The position numbers and the translations under genes were made by a program. Of a DNA stretch of 64,000 nt, positions 53,150 through 61,754 are shown one piece after another. Source of the stretch: Acanthopleuribacter pedis. Its GTDB lineage: Bacteria > Acidobacteriota > Holophagae > Acanthopleuribacterales > Acanthopleuribacteraceae. The notes beneath the pieces were generated by a model that saw only the letters and a list, made by a program, of their open reading frames with translations, did not search any database and was not told where the DNA came from. Position 1 is the first letter of the stretch; each line of letters starts with the position of its first letter. The stretch covers positions 335,277 through 399,276 of the forward strand of contig NZ_JAFREP010000007.1 in assembly GCF_017377855.1 (NCBI RefSeq), written 5' to 3'.

Positions 53150-54027
53150 GCCAGAAGATCAAAGACGAAAGTTCCCCGGTGTTGATTCACATCGTGCTCA
53201 TCGCGTTCACCTTGATGACCATTTACCCCTTGTTGTGGGTGTTCACCATCGCCTTCAGCGGCAAGCAATCCCTCGCGATTTCGCTGCTGCCCGAGGACCC
53301 CACCACCCTGGATCGGGTGCGTGCGGTTCTTCCCTTTCCCGAAACCGTCAGCTTGAAAAACTTCATTGACGTGGTTACGGAGCAGAACTTTCTGATTTGG
53401 ATGGGCAACTCCGCCATTGTGGCTTTGTTGACCACCATCCTCGGCGTGTTTTTGAGTTGCACCGCCGCTTACGCTTTCTCTCGTTTCAAGTTTCCCGGTC
53501 AACGTGCCGGATTGATGTCTTTTCTTGTATCTCAAATGTTTCCAGGTACCTTGATGATGGTGCCGCTGTACATTATTGTGGTTCAGTGGCTCAACCTCGG
53601 CAATACCTACTGGGGTTTGATTTTGGTTTACGCGACCATTGCCATCCCATTCTGTGTCTGGATGCTCAAGGGGTACTTCGATACGATTCCCATCGAAATT
53701 GAGGAATCGGCCATTATGGACGGCGCCTCGCGCACCGTCATTTTTTTCCGAATCATCCTTCCGCTGGCTAAACCTGCAATCTCAGTTACCGCCCTGTTTT
53801 CATTCATGGCAGGGTGGAACGAATTCATCATCGCTTCGCTCCTGATGGAGGAAGAAAAAATGTACACCGCCCCCGTGGGGCTCAAGTTTTTCGTCGGTGA
53901 ACACGCCACCCAATGGGGAAGTTTCGCCGCCGGATCAATCATTGTGTCGGTGCCGGTGGTGCTGCTGTTTATGTACACCCAAAAGTATTTGGTATCGGGA
54001 CTCACGGCGGGCAGCGTCAAAGGGTAG
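53146..54027 (+). CDS. malG: Maltodextrin ABC transporter permease MalG
   Basis: The 293-residue permease has six hydrophobic helices and the EAA loop EESAIMDGASRTVIFFRIILP (residues about 185-205; the key part is MDGASRTVIFF). It begins inside the malF stop (ATGA) and ends with the typical G-L-T-A-G-S-V-K-G tail that reaches into the transporter, as in E. coli MalG. It forms the channel with MalF. Confidence 0.93.
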   Translation: MSQKIKDESSPVLIHIVLIAFTLMTIYPLLWVFTIAFSGKQSLAISLLPEDPTTLDRVRAVLPFPETVSLKNFIDVVTEQNFLIWMGNSAIVALLTTILGVFLSCTAAYAFSRFKFPGQRAGLMSFLVSQMFPGTLMMVPLYIIVVQWLNLGNTYWGLILVYATIAIPFCVWMLKGYFDTIPIEIEESAIMDGASRTVIFFRIILPLAKPAISVTALFSFMAGWNEFIIASLLMEEEKMYTAPVGLKFFVGEHATQWGSFAAGSIIVSVPVVLLFMYTQKYLVSGLTAGSVKG

Positions 54028-54139
54028 TTCGTACCCGCGATTTTGTTTTTGCCGAACGGCGGTTGCGAACCGTCACCACAACCCGGCCCTTTTGCGACCC
54101 AACCGGCCGGGACGACCCAACGATAGGAGAATCAAGACT

Positions 54140-54931
54140 ATGAAAAATCAATGGTTTGGTCTGTTGCTTGCAGGCCTATGCAGCCTGGCGACGGCCGGCG
54201 AAGTCACCTTTAAAGATCCTTCCGGCGACGACGACGGTCCCGGCGGTTATATCTATCCCACCGACGCCGTGTACCGTCCCGGTTCCTTTGACCTCACCGA
54301 ATTGACCGTCAAAGCCAAGGGCAAAAAAGTCGATTTTGAAGTCAGCGTCGCCCAGAAATTGGACGATCCTTGGGGCATGGGCACCGGTTTCTCCGTGCAA
54401 ATGGTGTTCATCTTCATCGACACCAAGGAAGGCGGCCACACCCAAGGCGTGCCCGGTACCAACGTGACTTTTGCAAAGGACAGCGCTTGGGATAAGGTGG
54501 TGATTCTTTCACCCCAATCCAAATCCCGCGTTACCTCCGAGGCCAAAGAGAAAGCCGCCGACATCATCGGCGACATTGTGGTGCCCACCCGCACCAACGG
54601 CAAAGGTAAGTCCATCAGCGGTTCCGTAAAGCTCAAGGACCTCGGCGAAGGCGATCCCACCACCTGGGGTTACCAAGTTGTGGTTCAGTCCAACGAAGGT
54701 TTCCCCGGCAAAACCGACCTCCTGACCCGCAAGGTCAACGAGTTTGAAGGTCAGCACCGTTTTGGCGGCGGCAACGACGGCGATTGTGATCCCCACGTGG
54801 CCGACATTCTCGCCGGCGCCGGCAAAGGTGAAGACAGCGAGAAGCAGGCGCAGTACGACATGCTCAAGTACGCGTGTGACGAGGAAGGCAACGGCAAACA
54901 GGCCGTTCTGACCATGGTGCGCGCGAAGTAA
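54140..54931 (+). CDS. Periplasmic DOMON/glucodextranase C-terminal-like protein
   Basis: The 263-residue protein has a signal peptide (MKNQWFGLLLAGLCSLATA). The beta-rich chain then begins FKDPSGDDDGPGGYIYPTDA and continues with DLTELTVKAKGKKVDFEVSV and MVFIFIDTKEGGHTQG. This matches the Glucodextran_C / DOMON-like domain found at the ends of amylolytic enzymes, usually taken as a carbohydrate-binding module. Here it is a stand-alone protein between the transporter and the porin. ATG 54140 follows AGGAGA by nine bases. A role as a maltodextrin chaperone between the two membranes is inference. Confidence 0.75.
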   Translation: MKNQWFGLLLAGLCSLATAGEVTFKDPSGDDDGPGGYIYPTDAVYRPGSFDLTELTVKAKGKKVDFEVSVAQKLDDPWGMGTGFSVQMVFIFIDTKEGGHTQGVPGTNVTFAKDSAWDKVVILSPQSKSRVTSEAKEKAADIIGDIVVPTRTNGKGKSISGSVKLKDLGEGDPTTWGYQVVVQSNEGFPGKTDLLTRKVNEFEGQHRFGGGNDGDCDPHVADILAGAGKGEDSEKQAQYDMLKYACDEEGNGKQAVLTMVRAK

Positions 54932-54967
54932 TTCCCTCTTTTTTTTCGAACAGCAAGGAGTAGGTTC

Positions 54968-56980
54968 ATGAATGGACGCCGGCTTTTTTATGTTTTTTTG
55001 ATCGTCGTACTCGCGGCGCCGCTTTGCCATGCCCAAGACAACAAGGGTATTGAGTTTTTTGGCAACATTTACACCAAGTTTTTGGACGGCAACCGCCGTG
55101 TCAACGACGCGCTTTATAACAACGCCGAGTTCGGGAACGGCGACCAAGGTCAAGGTACCGAATTCGAGTTGATGTTTCGCTCCAAAGTCTCTCGTCAAAT
55201 TGAAATTGGTGGCCGTCTTAAGGCCCGTTTCGACCGTAACTTTTGGACCAACGGCGGCGGTTTCGCCGACGATGAAAACGAACCCCGTGCCGCGCAGTAC
55301 ATGAAGTTTCGCGGCGCTTATGTTCGCGTCACGCCCGGCTACCGCTGGTTTGACTCAGCCGTCATTGGCTCCAACGACTGGGGCCAGTTCGACGCCTTCA
55401 CCATTGGTAAAATCCGCTACATCGACCGCGACAACGTCAGCGGCATTCTGCTGCAGGGTTCCGAACCCGAGGAGAAAAAGTTCCGCTGGGACTTCGCCCG
55501 CGTGAGCTTGCCCAAGCTGTACGCCGGTCCCGGCTTTTCTACCGGCGACCTGCACCAGATGGACGCCGCTTATGCATTGCAACTCAACTACGATTCCGGC
55601 AGCAACTTCAACATCACCGGGATTGCCCAGTACATCCGTGATGAAGAAATCGACGTTCAGGACATCGACAACCGCGACGGCGTCGACCTGACCCAGCGCT
55701 ACCGCAACGCCGTTTTGGGTGTGAAGTTTAACTGGTCGCCCAACGACACCGTCGACTTCGCCGGTGCCTACTATGCTTCCGACTTTGCCACCACCTTCGC
55801 CAACAACGACGACGGTTCCGTCAACTTCGTTCGCTTCACCCCCACGCTGATCGACGACGAAAGCGACACCGCGATGAAGTTGAACCTCGATCTCAACGAT
55901 CTGTTCGACACCGTGACCATCAACATCGAATACTTCGACTTTGGTGCCGGTTACCAATCCGTCATGGCCGCCCGCCGCGAATCCGACGTCTTGCTGACCG
56001 AGGGTCACGACGGCGCCTGGGGTTGGAGCCGTCCCGACTACAACCTTGGTTCCAACGGACGCGGCAGTTCCCGCGCCGGCATCGGTTACGGTGGTTGGGA
56101 CAGTCACGCCCACCAGGTTGTGTCCATCATGGCCGACAACGATTTCACCGACTTCGACGAGTCCATGGCTGAATCCGTGGTTGGCTGGAAGGGTTTCACC
56201 ATTGTGCCCAAGTGGTCCATCGGTGAGTTGGAAATGGAAGCCGAATACACCTACGTCGACTACAACTCCAACTGGCAGAACTGCGGCGGCGAGCCTTGCT
56301 TGTACCCCACCATGGACGGTGTCCGTTCCTGGGGTGTCGGCGGCGACTGGCGCTCACCTTTCTCGCCATACCAGGAAAAAGAAACCACCATCATGTTGGT
56401 GAAAGGCAGCTACATCTTTGATGTCGGCGAAGGTTTGGAACTGAAGTTCAAGTACAAAACCATCGACGACGAGGACAAACGCGTCACCGACGCGCAATTC
56501 TTGGCTGACGCCTACCGCATCAGCACCGTGGACAGCGTTAACTACGACGACCGCGAGGCCGACTACACCACCATGTCCTTGAGCTTGGGCACCCAAGCCA
56601 CCGAGGACCTCTACGTCGAGCTATGGCTCGAGCGTTACGAGGTTGACCTGTTCGACGGCACCCTCGACGTCACCCCCGCGTGGATGGAGTCCTGGGAACC
56701 CGAGTTCGGTTGGATCAACTACATGACCGGTGACCACGAGCGCGACAAAGTGGCTGTTGTCCTCAAGTACTTCTTGTCCGGTATGGAGTTCGGCCTTAAC
56801 GCCCAGTGGATTGACGGCAACTACGATCCCCGTTTCTACCGCGGCGAAAACGGCCAAGTGGTTGAGTTCACACCCACGAGCCCGCAAATCGATGTGCCTC
56901 ATGTGCATGTACCGATCTCAACCGCATCCGTTGATTTCGACCACTACCGCATGAAAGCCTTCATGAAGGTCCAATTCTAA
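54968..56980 (+). CDS. Outer-membrane beta-barrel protein, probable maltodextrin porin
   Basis: The 670-residue protein has a signal peptide (MNGRRLFYVFLIVVLAAPLC, cleavage near CHA-QD). Alternating amphipathic strands with many aromatic residues fill the mature chain, and the C-terminus is AFMKVQF, with the terminal Phe recognised by the BAM machinery. I see no plug domain or TonB box, so diffusion through a porin-like barrel is more likely than TonB-driven uptake. Its place after malEFG suggests maltodextrin passage. ATG 54968 follows AAGGAG by seven bases. Confidence 0.78.
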   Translation: MNGRRLFYVFLIVVLAAPLCHAQDNKGIEFFGNIYTKFLDGNRRVNDALYNNAEFGNGDQGQGTEFELMFRSKVSRQIEIGGRLKARFDRNFWTNGGGFADDENEPRAAQYMKFRGAYVRVTPGYRWFDSAVIGSNDWGQFDAFTIGKIRYIDRDNVSGILLQGSEPEEKKFRWDFARVSLPKLYAGPGFSTGDLHQMDAAYALQLNYDSGSNFNITGIAQYIRDEEIDVQDIDNRDGVDLTQRYRNAVLGVKFNWSPNDTVDFAGAYYASDFATTFANNDDGSVNFVRFTPTLIDDESDTAMKLNLDLNDLFDTVTINIEYFDFGAGYQSVMAARRESDVLLTEGHDGAWGWSRPDYNLGSNGRGSSRAGIGYGGWDSHAHQVVSIMADNDFTDFDESMAESVVGWKGFTIVPKWSIGELEMEAEYTYVDYNSNWQNCGGEPCLYPTMDGVRSWGVGGDWRSPFSPYQEKETTIMLVKGSYIFDVGEGLELKFKYKTIDDEDKRVTDAQFLADAYRISTVDSVNYDDREADYTTMSLSLGTQATEDLYVELWLERYEVDLFDGTLDVTPAWMESWEPEFGWINYMTGDHERDKVAVVLKYFLSGMEFGLNAQWIDGNYDPRFYRGENGQVVEFTPTSPQIDVPHVHVPISTASVDFDHYRMKAFMKVQF

Positions 56981-57006
56981 GCTTTGTGTCTTGGAACCCC
57001 CCCCGG

Positions 57007-57050
57007 AAAACCCTCTTTGATCGACCCCCCTCGATTGGAGAGGGTTTTTC
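57007..57050 (+). terminator. Terminator after the porin gene
   Basis: AAAACCCTCT (57007-57016) and AGAGGGTTTT (57039-57048) pair, with an inner ATCGA/TCGAT helix (57020-57035), followed by T-rich sequence. It separates the transporter genes from the second DOMON-like gene. Confidence 0.75.
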
Positions 57051-57138
57051 TCCAGGCGTGTTTTGTCTCACCTCTTTTTGACGGGTCTGGGGTAAACTGC
57101 CGCTAACAGATTACAGATTAGACAGTTCAGGTGGTTGC

Positions 57139-58542
57139 ATGCTGCGTTTCGCTTTGTTTTTTTGCTTGTTGTCGGTTGCCGCCGGCGGATTGTTCGCCAA
57201 AGATGTGCTTTTTTCCGTGAACGATCCCCGCGGGGACGACTTCGGAAGCGGCGGGATTCTTTACCCCGCCAACGCCGATTTCGCCAAGGGCGATCTCGAC
57301 CTGGTGCGTTTTGAGGCGCGTGCCGACCGCAAGGGCACCCTGTTTCGCGTCGTCTTTGCCAACAAAGTGCGTACCGTCGGCAACCGCACCTCGCGCGATT
57401 CGCCGGAACCGCTGAGCAACTTCCTGCGCCATGATTTCTTTAACCTCAACGTCGACATTTACATCGACACCGACGGCGTGCCCAACTCCGGCAGCGCGAC
57501 CACGCTTCCCGGTCGCCGCATTCAATTGCATGACCATACCCGTTGGGAAAAAACCATTTGCCTGACCCCACGCCCGCCCGAGGCACGTTCCCTGCTCAAA
57601 GATTACCTGCTAAAAGCGCGCCGCAAACAAGAGCGTCGCCGTAGCGGCAACCTCAGTCGCGAGGCCGCGCGCGCCCTCAAAGGCGAGGTTGAGCAATTGC
57701 TCGACAACGAATTTTTCTTCCCTCGCCGCATCCGCGTGCGCGGCAATTCGATTGAGTTTCTGGTACCCAACCTCTTCCTGGGCGGCAAAGCCCAACCGGA
57801 TTGGCGGTACCTCGTCGTTGTCAGCGGTGCCGATCCCGAGCAACGTTTGGACTGGAGTTTCATGGGTTACGACGGCATCGCCGGCGGTTTGATGATTATG
57901 CCCCTTGCCCGCGGTCGCGCCATTGAACAGTTCGGCCTGGAACTGGACGCCGACATCGAGCAGCCACCCATCGTGGACGTGCTTTACCCCACCGTCGATT
58001 TCCAAAAGCGCATGCTTTCGAGTTTCGATGTCAACGAAAAGCAGTTCGCCGCTTTGCCCGCCTTACCCCTGGTCCCTTGGAACCAAAGCCTGACCGCCGC
58101 TTATCTCGCAACGCCGGCAAGGGAAACCATCAGCTTGCATGTTAAAGAACGGGTCGCCGTGGCCAACCGCATGGCAGGTGAGGCGCCGACCCGCGAGACC
58201 CGTGAAAACCAAAGCCAACAAGCGGAACGCGGCGCCGGCAAACCCGTCATCACCCGTTCCGACGTCGTCAAACAAAATATTAAGCCACCGGCCCCGCAAC
58301 CCATTAAGCCCGTGATTACCGGTGATAAAACGCCGCATACCCGTTCCGACCACGTTGTGAAGGACACCGAAAAACCCAAGACCCAGGTGGATCGCCTCTT
58401 GGACAGCCAATCGGGTGAAGAAGAAAAGCCGGCGCGTTCCGTGGCCGAACGCTTGCGCGAACTCAAGCAGTTGTTGGACGAGGGCCTGATTGACCAAGAC
58501 GAATACAACAACTTACGCAAAAAGATCCTCGCCGATCTCTAA
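57139..58542 (+). CDS. Exported DOMON-like protein with a C-terminal SHOCT-like motif
   Basis: The 467-residue protein has a signal peptide (MLRFALFFCLLSVAAGGLFA). Its first half repeats the glucodextranase-C pattern of the gene at 54.1 kb (FSVNDPRGDDFGSGGILYP, DLDLVRFEARADRKGTLFRV). A basic helical insert (about 155-185) follows, then a Pro/Lys-rich disordered stretch (about 350-420), and finally SVAERLRELKQLLDEGLIDQ (about 435-454) in a SHOCT-like helical hairpin. ATG 57139 has AGGTGG five bases upstream. It probably works with the alpha-glucan system; the pairing of a sugar-binding-type domain with SHOCT is unusual. Confidence 0.7.
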   Translation: MLRFALFFCLLSVAAGGLFAKDVLFSVNDPRGDDFGSGGILYPANADFAKGDLDLVRFEARADRKGTLFRVVFANKVRTVGNRTSRDSPEPLSNFLRHDFFNLNVDIYIDTDGVPNSGSATTLPGRRIQLHDHTRWEKTICLTPRPPEARSLLKDYLLKARRKQERRRSGNLSREAARALKGEVEQLLDNEFFFPRRIRVRGNSIEFLVPNLFLGGKAQPDWRYLVVVSGADPEQRLDWSFMGYDGIAGGLMIMPLARGRAIEQFGLELDADIEQPPIVDVLYPTVDFQKRMLSSFDVNEKQFAALPALPLVPWNQSLTAAYLATPARETISLHVKERVAVANRMAGEAPTRETRENQSQQAERGAGKPVITRSDVVKQNIKPPAPQPIKPVITGDKTPHTRSDHVVKDTEKPKTQVDRLLDSQSGEEEKPARSVAERLRELKQLLDEGLIDQDEYNNLRKKILADL

Positions 58543-58553
58543 AAAATCAAAAG

Positions 58554-58590
58554 GGTGGGGGACCGGCCGGCTTAGGTCGGCCCGGCCCCT
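58554..58590. terminator. GC-rich hairpin between convergent genes
   Basis: GGGGGACCGGCCGG and its imperfect complement CGGCCCGGCCCC (58557-58590) form a strong stem midway between the DOMON-like gene and the cupin gene. A-rich sequence flanks the left and only short T-runs are present. Confidence 0.55.
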
Positions 58591-58596
58591 AACCAT

Positions 58597-59307
58597 TTAG
58601 TTCATCGGAACATTGCGACCCACATTCATCACCAAGTGCAGGGATTCTTCCTTGGTTTCGGTGGTGTGCCACACGTCGCTGGGCACAAACAGCACCGAGC
58701 CGGGGGTTAAGTCAAAAATACGGCATTCCCCAATGTCGCGCCGCGCCTGTTCACCGTTTTCATGGGTGAGAATCAGGTCGTCCCCCTCCGCGGTCAAACC
58801 TTTGCCACGCGGCCAATCTTCCGGGGCCAGGTACCAGCGTTTGGTGCCGCGTACCTGAATGATAAAAATCTCGTGATCGTCCCAGTGCCAGCCCAAACCG
58901 CGGCCCGGAGGTGATGTGAAGGCATTGACCCGCGCGGTTCCCGGGGTGATCTTGAGGGCCGCATCCACGTCCTGGCACCAGGCGCGAATCGTCGGCTCCT
59001 GCAGTTGCTGCACATAAATCGTCGCCTGCGAAGCATTGAACGCACGGACCATTTCATCGTGGGGGACGTTGGTCTCCGGGTTACGCCCTTTTTCGTGGGT
59101 GTAGTGAATCCGGCATTTGGCGCGGCGGGGAATCGCGACCAAGCCTTCGATGCTTTGCAAGCCGGGCAGGGTCATCAGCTCTTGCATGGGTGGTTCGACC
59201 GCTTGGGAAAAGTGGGATTGATAAGGCCAGACGTCATTGAGAAAGGCGTCCAGCTCGGTTGGCGCCACCATGGCGCTAAAACGATTGACAGTAACTTGGG
59301 TTGACAT
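58597..59307 (-). CDS. Cupin-fold/JmjC-like 2-oxoglutarate oxygenase (ribosomal oxygenase type)
   Basis: The 236-residue protein shows the iron-binding facial triad of cupin_4 proteins: the HxD pair in GLGWHWDDHEIFIIQ and the distal His in VPSDVWHTTE, with GTKRWYLAPEDW between them. Relatives such as YcfD hydroxylate a ribosomal protein residue; the substrate here is unknown. At 236 residues it lacks the extended C-terminal part of YcfD (about 370). ATG 59307 follows GGTGGAGG at a 7-base spacing; the longer frame to 59337 is not needed. Confidence 0.82.
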   Translation of the reverse strand: MSTQVTVNRFSAMVAPTELDAFLNDVWPYQSHFSQAVEPPMQELMTLPGLQSIEGLVAIPRRAKCRIHYTHEKGRNPETNVPHDEMVRAFNASQATIYVQQLQEPTIRAWCQDVDAALKITPGTARVNAFTSPPGRGLGWHWDDHEIFIIQVRGTKRWYLAPEDWPRGKGLTAEGDDLILTHENGEQARRDIGECRIFDLTPGSVLFVPSDVWHTTETKEESLHLVMNVGRNVPMN

Positions 59308-59851
59308 GGAAAAACCTCCACCGGAAAGATGCGGCACCTTCGACGGGCTCTGCTGAAGCCTGGACCGGAAAGGTGCGGGAAGAAACCGCCGGTAAGCGGC
59401 AGGGAAGAGGCGTATAGGGCATAGAGATCACGTTTTAATACAGATGTTGCGGCTGAACTCACGGTCTCGGCCCGACCGGTAATGGCTCGGGCTGCAAACA
59501 CCCGCCCGCGCGGTGGTTGGGTGCTTGACTGGGCATTGCTCGCTTTGATTCAGCTTAAGCGTTGGGACAAACGATCATGCGTCTCAATGGCCCAAGGGCC
59601 TCAAAACCATAAAGTGAAAATGGGTCACTTGTGCCTATTTGGGACCCGAATCTATGGTGTATTGCGACAATTCTGGCGTAGAGGACAGGGTTCCCGCAAG
59701 GTTTATTTCGTAAAAAAAACGAGGGCTTCGTTAATTTGCGGCAGCCGACCAGTCGCAAGGAGCGCTTAAGCAAGGAAACGAGGAATGAGAAGTGGGGGAG
59801 TGGGTGAACCGCCCATGGGGAGCAGGTTTCTATCCAAAATCAACCTATTCT
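59308..59851. other. Intergenic region, no gene seen
   Basis: About 540 bases before the family-1 repeat hold the cupin gene promoter. A short direct repeat, CCGGAAAGATGCGG / CCGGAAAGGTGCGG (59321 and 59364), stands near its start. A 95-codon plus-strand frame at 59482-59769 has no ribosome site and unnatural composition, so it is not called. Confidence 0.4.
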
Positions 59852-60060
59852 AACCCGCACTGCTCACAAGGATTCGTCGCGAGAAGTTGAAAGCCTTGTG
59901 AGTACGAAGATTACAACCAAGCCACGGCGCAGGGATCCGACCATTCGGGGTCCGACCTATCGGCGAAGCAGCTGAGGCGAAGGCGGCTCGACCGAGTGAC
60001 CGAAGTAATCGCATGGCTTTTGGCTTCGTAGCAGAATTCCTTGGGTGAAATGCGGGCTAA
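59852..60060. repeat. Family-1 repeat, copy C (opposite orientation)
   Basis: This copy lies in the orientation opposite to copies A and B. It begins AACCCGCACTGCTCACAAGG and ends GAATTCCTTGGGTGAAATGC. Only two interior units are left (ATCCGACCATTCGGGGTCC region, about 59936-59961). It stands 12 bases from a family-2 copy. Confidence 0.82.
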
Positions 60061-60072
60061 GAATTAGATCTG

Positions 60073-60257
60073 ATTTAAACCAAAGAAGCAATGAAATAGG
60101 AGGGGGCGCTAAAGGTCTGGAGCGAAACGACCTGGGGAGAGCGGGCCGAGGTCGCGTACGACCGTACCCGTTGCGCGCGTTGAACATTTTTGCAAACTGT
60201 TGCAGCACAGAGATTTAACCAAAATCACCGTGAGTTGTCGCGCTTCTTAGGTTTAAG
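60073..60257. repeat. Family-2 interspersed inverted-end repeat, copy 2
   Basis: This 185-base copy shares with 21163-21351 the blocks AAAGGTCTGGAGCGAAA, GTTGCAGC, AGAGATTTAACCAAAATC and TCGCGCTTCTTAGGTTTAA (equivalents in the first copy differ at a few bases). Its left arm has decayed (AAACCAAAGAAG against AAACCTAAGCGG), so it appears older. Confidence 0.75.
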
Positions 60258-60395
60258 GGTGAGTTAATTGTTCGGTGATTTTGAGACACCGCCGTGGAAG
60301 AAAAACATTTTCAGGGATAAGGATATATCGACATACACTGCTGTTAAACCGCCACGGACCAAGGCTTCTTGGATAAGGTTGGCTCTCACTTTTCT

Positions 60396-60677
60396 TCAAT
60401 TAAAGCCGACATAAAAGCCATATTGGATCCATAACATTACTGAAACACCGATAAATAGTGCTGTCTCATTTGTTACAAGATAAACTGACCTTCTTTTTCT
60501 CATCTCCCTGCTGAATCCCTTTGTGAGAATCATAGGTTGGCCTATTAAAAAAAAAGGCCACACAAAAAAGAGAGTTGCATCGGGCCTTCGAATTAACTCA
60601 AAAGGCCATGTTAGCAATACGATGCCAAAAATTGGAACAATTCTTTGCAAGTCAATCTCAAAAAAGAACCTTTTCAT
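60396..60677 (-). CDS. Small membrane protein of unknown function
   Basis: The 93-residue protein begins MKRFFFEIDLQRIVPIFGIV and has about three hydrophobic segments (IVPIFGIVLLTWPFEL, TLFFVWPFFLIGQPMI, ALFIGVSVMLWIQYG). Base composition is clearly AT-richer than that of the genes to the left, which points to transfer. GGAG touches the ATG, so the ribosome site is poorly spaced. No family is recognised. Confidence 0.5.
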   Translation of the reverse strand: MKRFFFEIDLQRIVPIFGIVLLTWPFELIRRPDATLFFVWPFFLIGQPMILTKGFSREMRKRRSVYLVTNETALFIGVSVMLWIQYGFYVGFN

Positions 60678-60875
60678 CTCCGTCTGCCTTTTGGGGTTTT
60701 AAGTTGTAATACCAGTGTACAATGTCTTCTGCGTTTCGTTCAAAAAACAAAAGAACCCGGAATGCTAATTGCGATGAAGGAAATTCGACCCTATTATCTT
60801 GACCAAAGAGGAGGAGGGCAGTCTGATGCATGTGTCTGGCTTGGAGGGTTTTCTGGAAGACACCTACTTGATTCG

Positions 60876-61255
60876 TGATTGGGTAGTGATTTTCGGCGAA
60901 AAGACAACTCGATTAACTTTTGCGTGCATATGTAGCGCACATCGGTGAGGAGCTTCCCCGCCAATGTCTTTAAAATCGGCTGATCTCCGGCAAGCAGGGA
61001 ATGTCAGAGGGGAGAATTCGGCGACGAGCCCGTTTGGGCGGCTTGCTCAGTTTCTATGACCGCGTTTCAGGTTAAGAGCACGGTGGATTCGGGATGAAAT
61101 CCAAGGCCGAGTTGCGCCGAAATAAAGCGTTTATATCAAAAGCCTTCTTTTCATCCAGGTTTTTGGCCATCTTTCCGCAAAGGGAAGCTCGGCTACTGTT
61201 GCGCGACTTGGATTTTTGGGTGATTGAGCAACCTGTTTATTTTTGGACACTACAC
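60876..61255 (+). mobile_element. Truncated insertion sequence, 3' end only
   Basis: This stretch aligns along its whole length with 62600-62975 of the intact element. Shared blocks include CTGATCTCCGGCAAGCAGGG, GGGCGGCTTGCTCAGTTTCT and TTTGGACACTAC. It holds the last part of the transposase gene, which is frame-broken, and the right terminus. The rest of the element has been lost. Confidence 0.85.
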
Positions 61256-61257
61256 GT

Positions 61258-61677
61258 TTATTCCCATTGTGCAGTGACGTTGTTTTCATCCACACAGATT
61301 GAAAGCACTATTTGGCTATTGTTTTTTTGATTTATAGTTATGGTTTCTGTGTTTTTTGCATTGTTTGCAATCCATTGAATGTTGATCTCCTTCGGAGGTG
61401 TGAATATAGCATCAGCGTAAATTCTGCGTTGTCCCGGATTCAAGGCTACTGAGTTTCCTGGTAGATGGATTTTGTCGACCTTGGTGATTAGTATACTTTC
61501 TTTTGTGTTGTTGATGAAACGGATTGCTAAAGGTTCTTGATTGCAGCTAATTATCAAAGGGGTTATCAAAAAGACGGAGATAAATGAGATTATTTTTGTT
61601 TTAAGGTTCTCAATTATAATGCTTTCCTTTTGGTGTCTGTTGAGGTAGATTCTTTTGTGAACGTAATCATATAGCAT
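61258..61677 (-). CDS. Small lipoprotein of unknown function, 5' end uncertain
   Basis: The AT-rich frame encodes a basic and hydrophobic leader (KTKIISFISVFLITPLIIS) ending at a lipobox-like C, then a mature domain of about 95 residues with FINNTKESILITKVD, NPGQRRIYADAIF and a C-terminus VDENNVTAQWE. Its stop lies three bases from the end of the truncated IS. Neither ATG 61677 nor any nearer codon has a good ribosome site; a GGAAAG stands before ATT/ATA codons close to the leader. The original start may have been lost when the intact IS arrived. No family is recognised. Confidence 0.5.
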   Translation of the reverse strand: MLYDYVHKRIYLNRHQKESIIIENLKTKIISFISVFLITPLIISCNQEPLAIRFINNTKESILITKVDKIHLPGNSVALNPGQRRIYADAIFTPPKEINIQWIANNAKNTETITINQKNNSQIVLSICVDENNVTAQWE

Positions 61678-61754
61678 TTGTGATCTGGATTTACTATTGA
61701 CATAGTGAGTGATGTCAATGTCCTGGCTGAACGTTTTGTGGTTGGTCCTGTTTC

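Noticed and set aside
60645..60878. 77-codon frame before the truncated IS
   Set aside because: It starts inside an opposite-strand gene, lacks a ribosome site and resembles nothing known.
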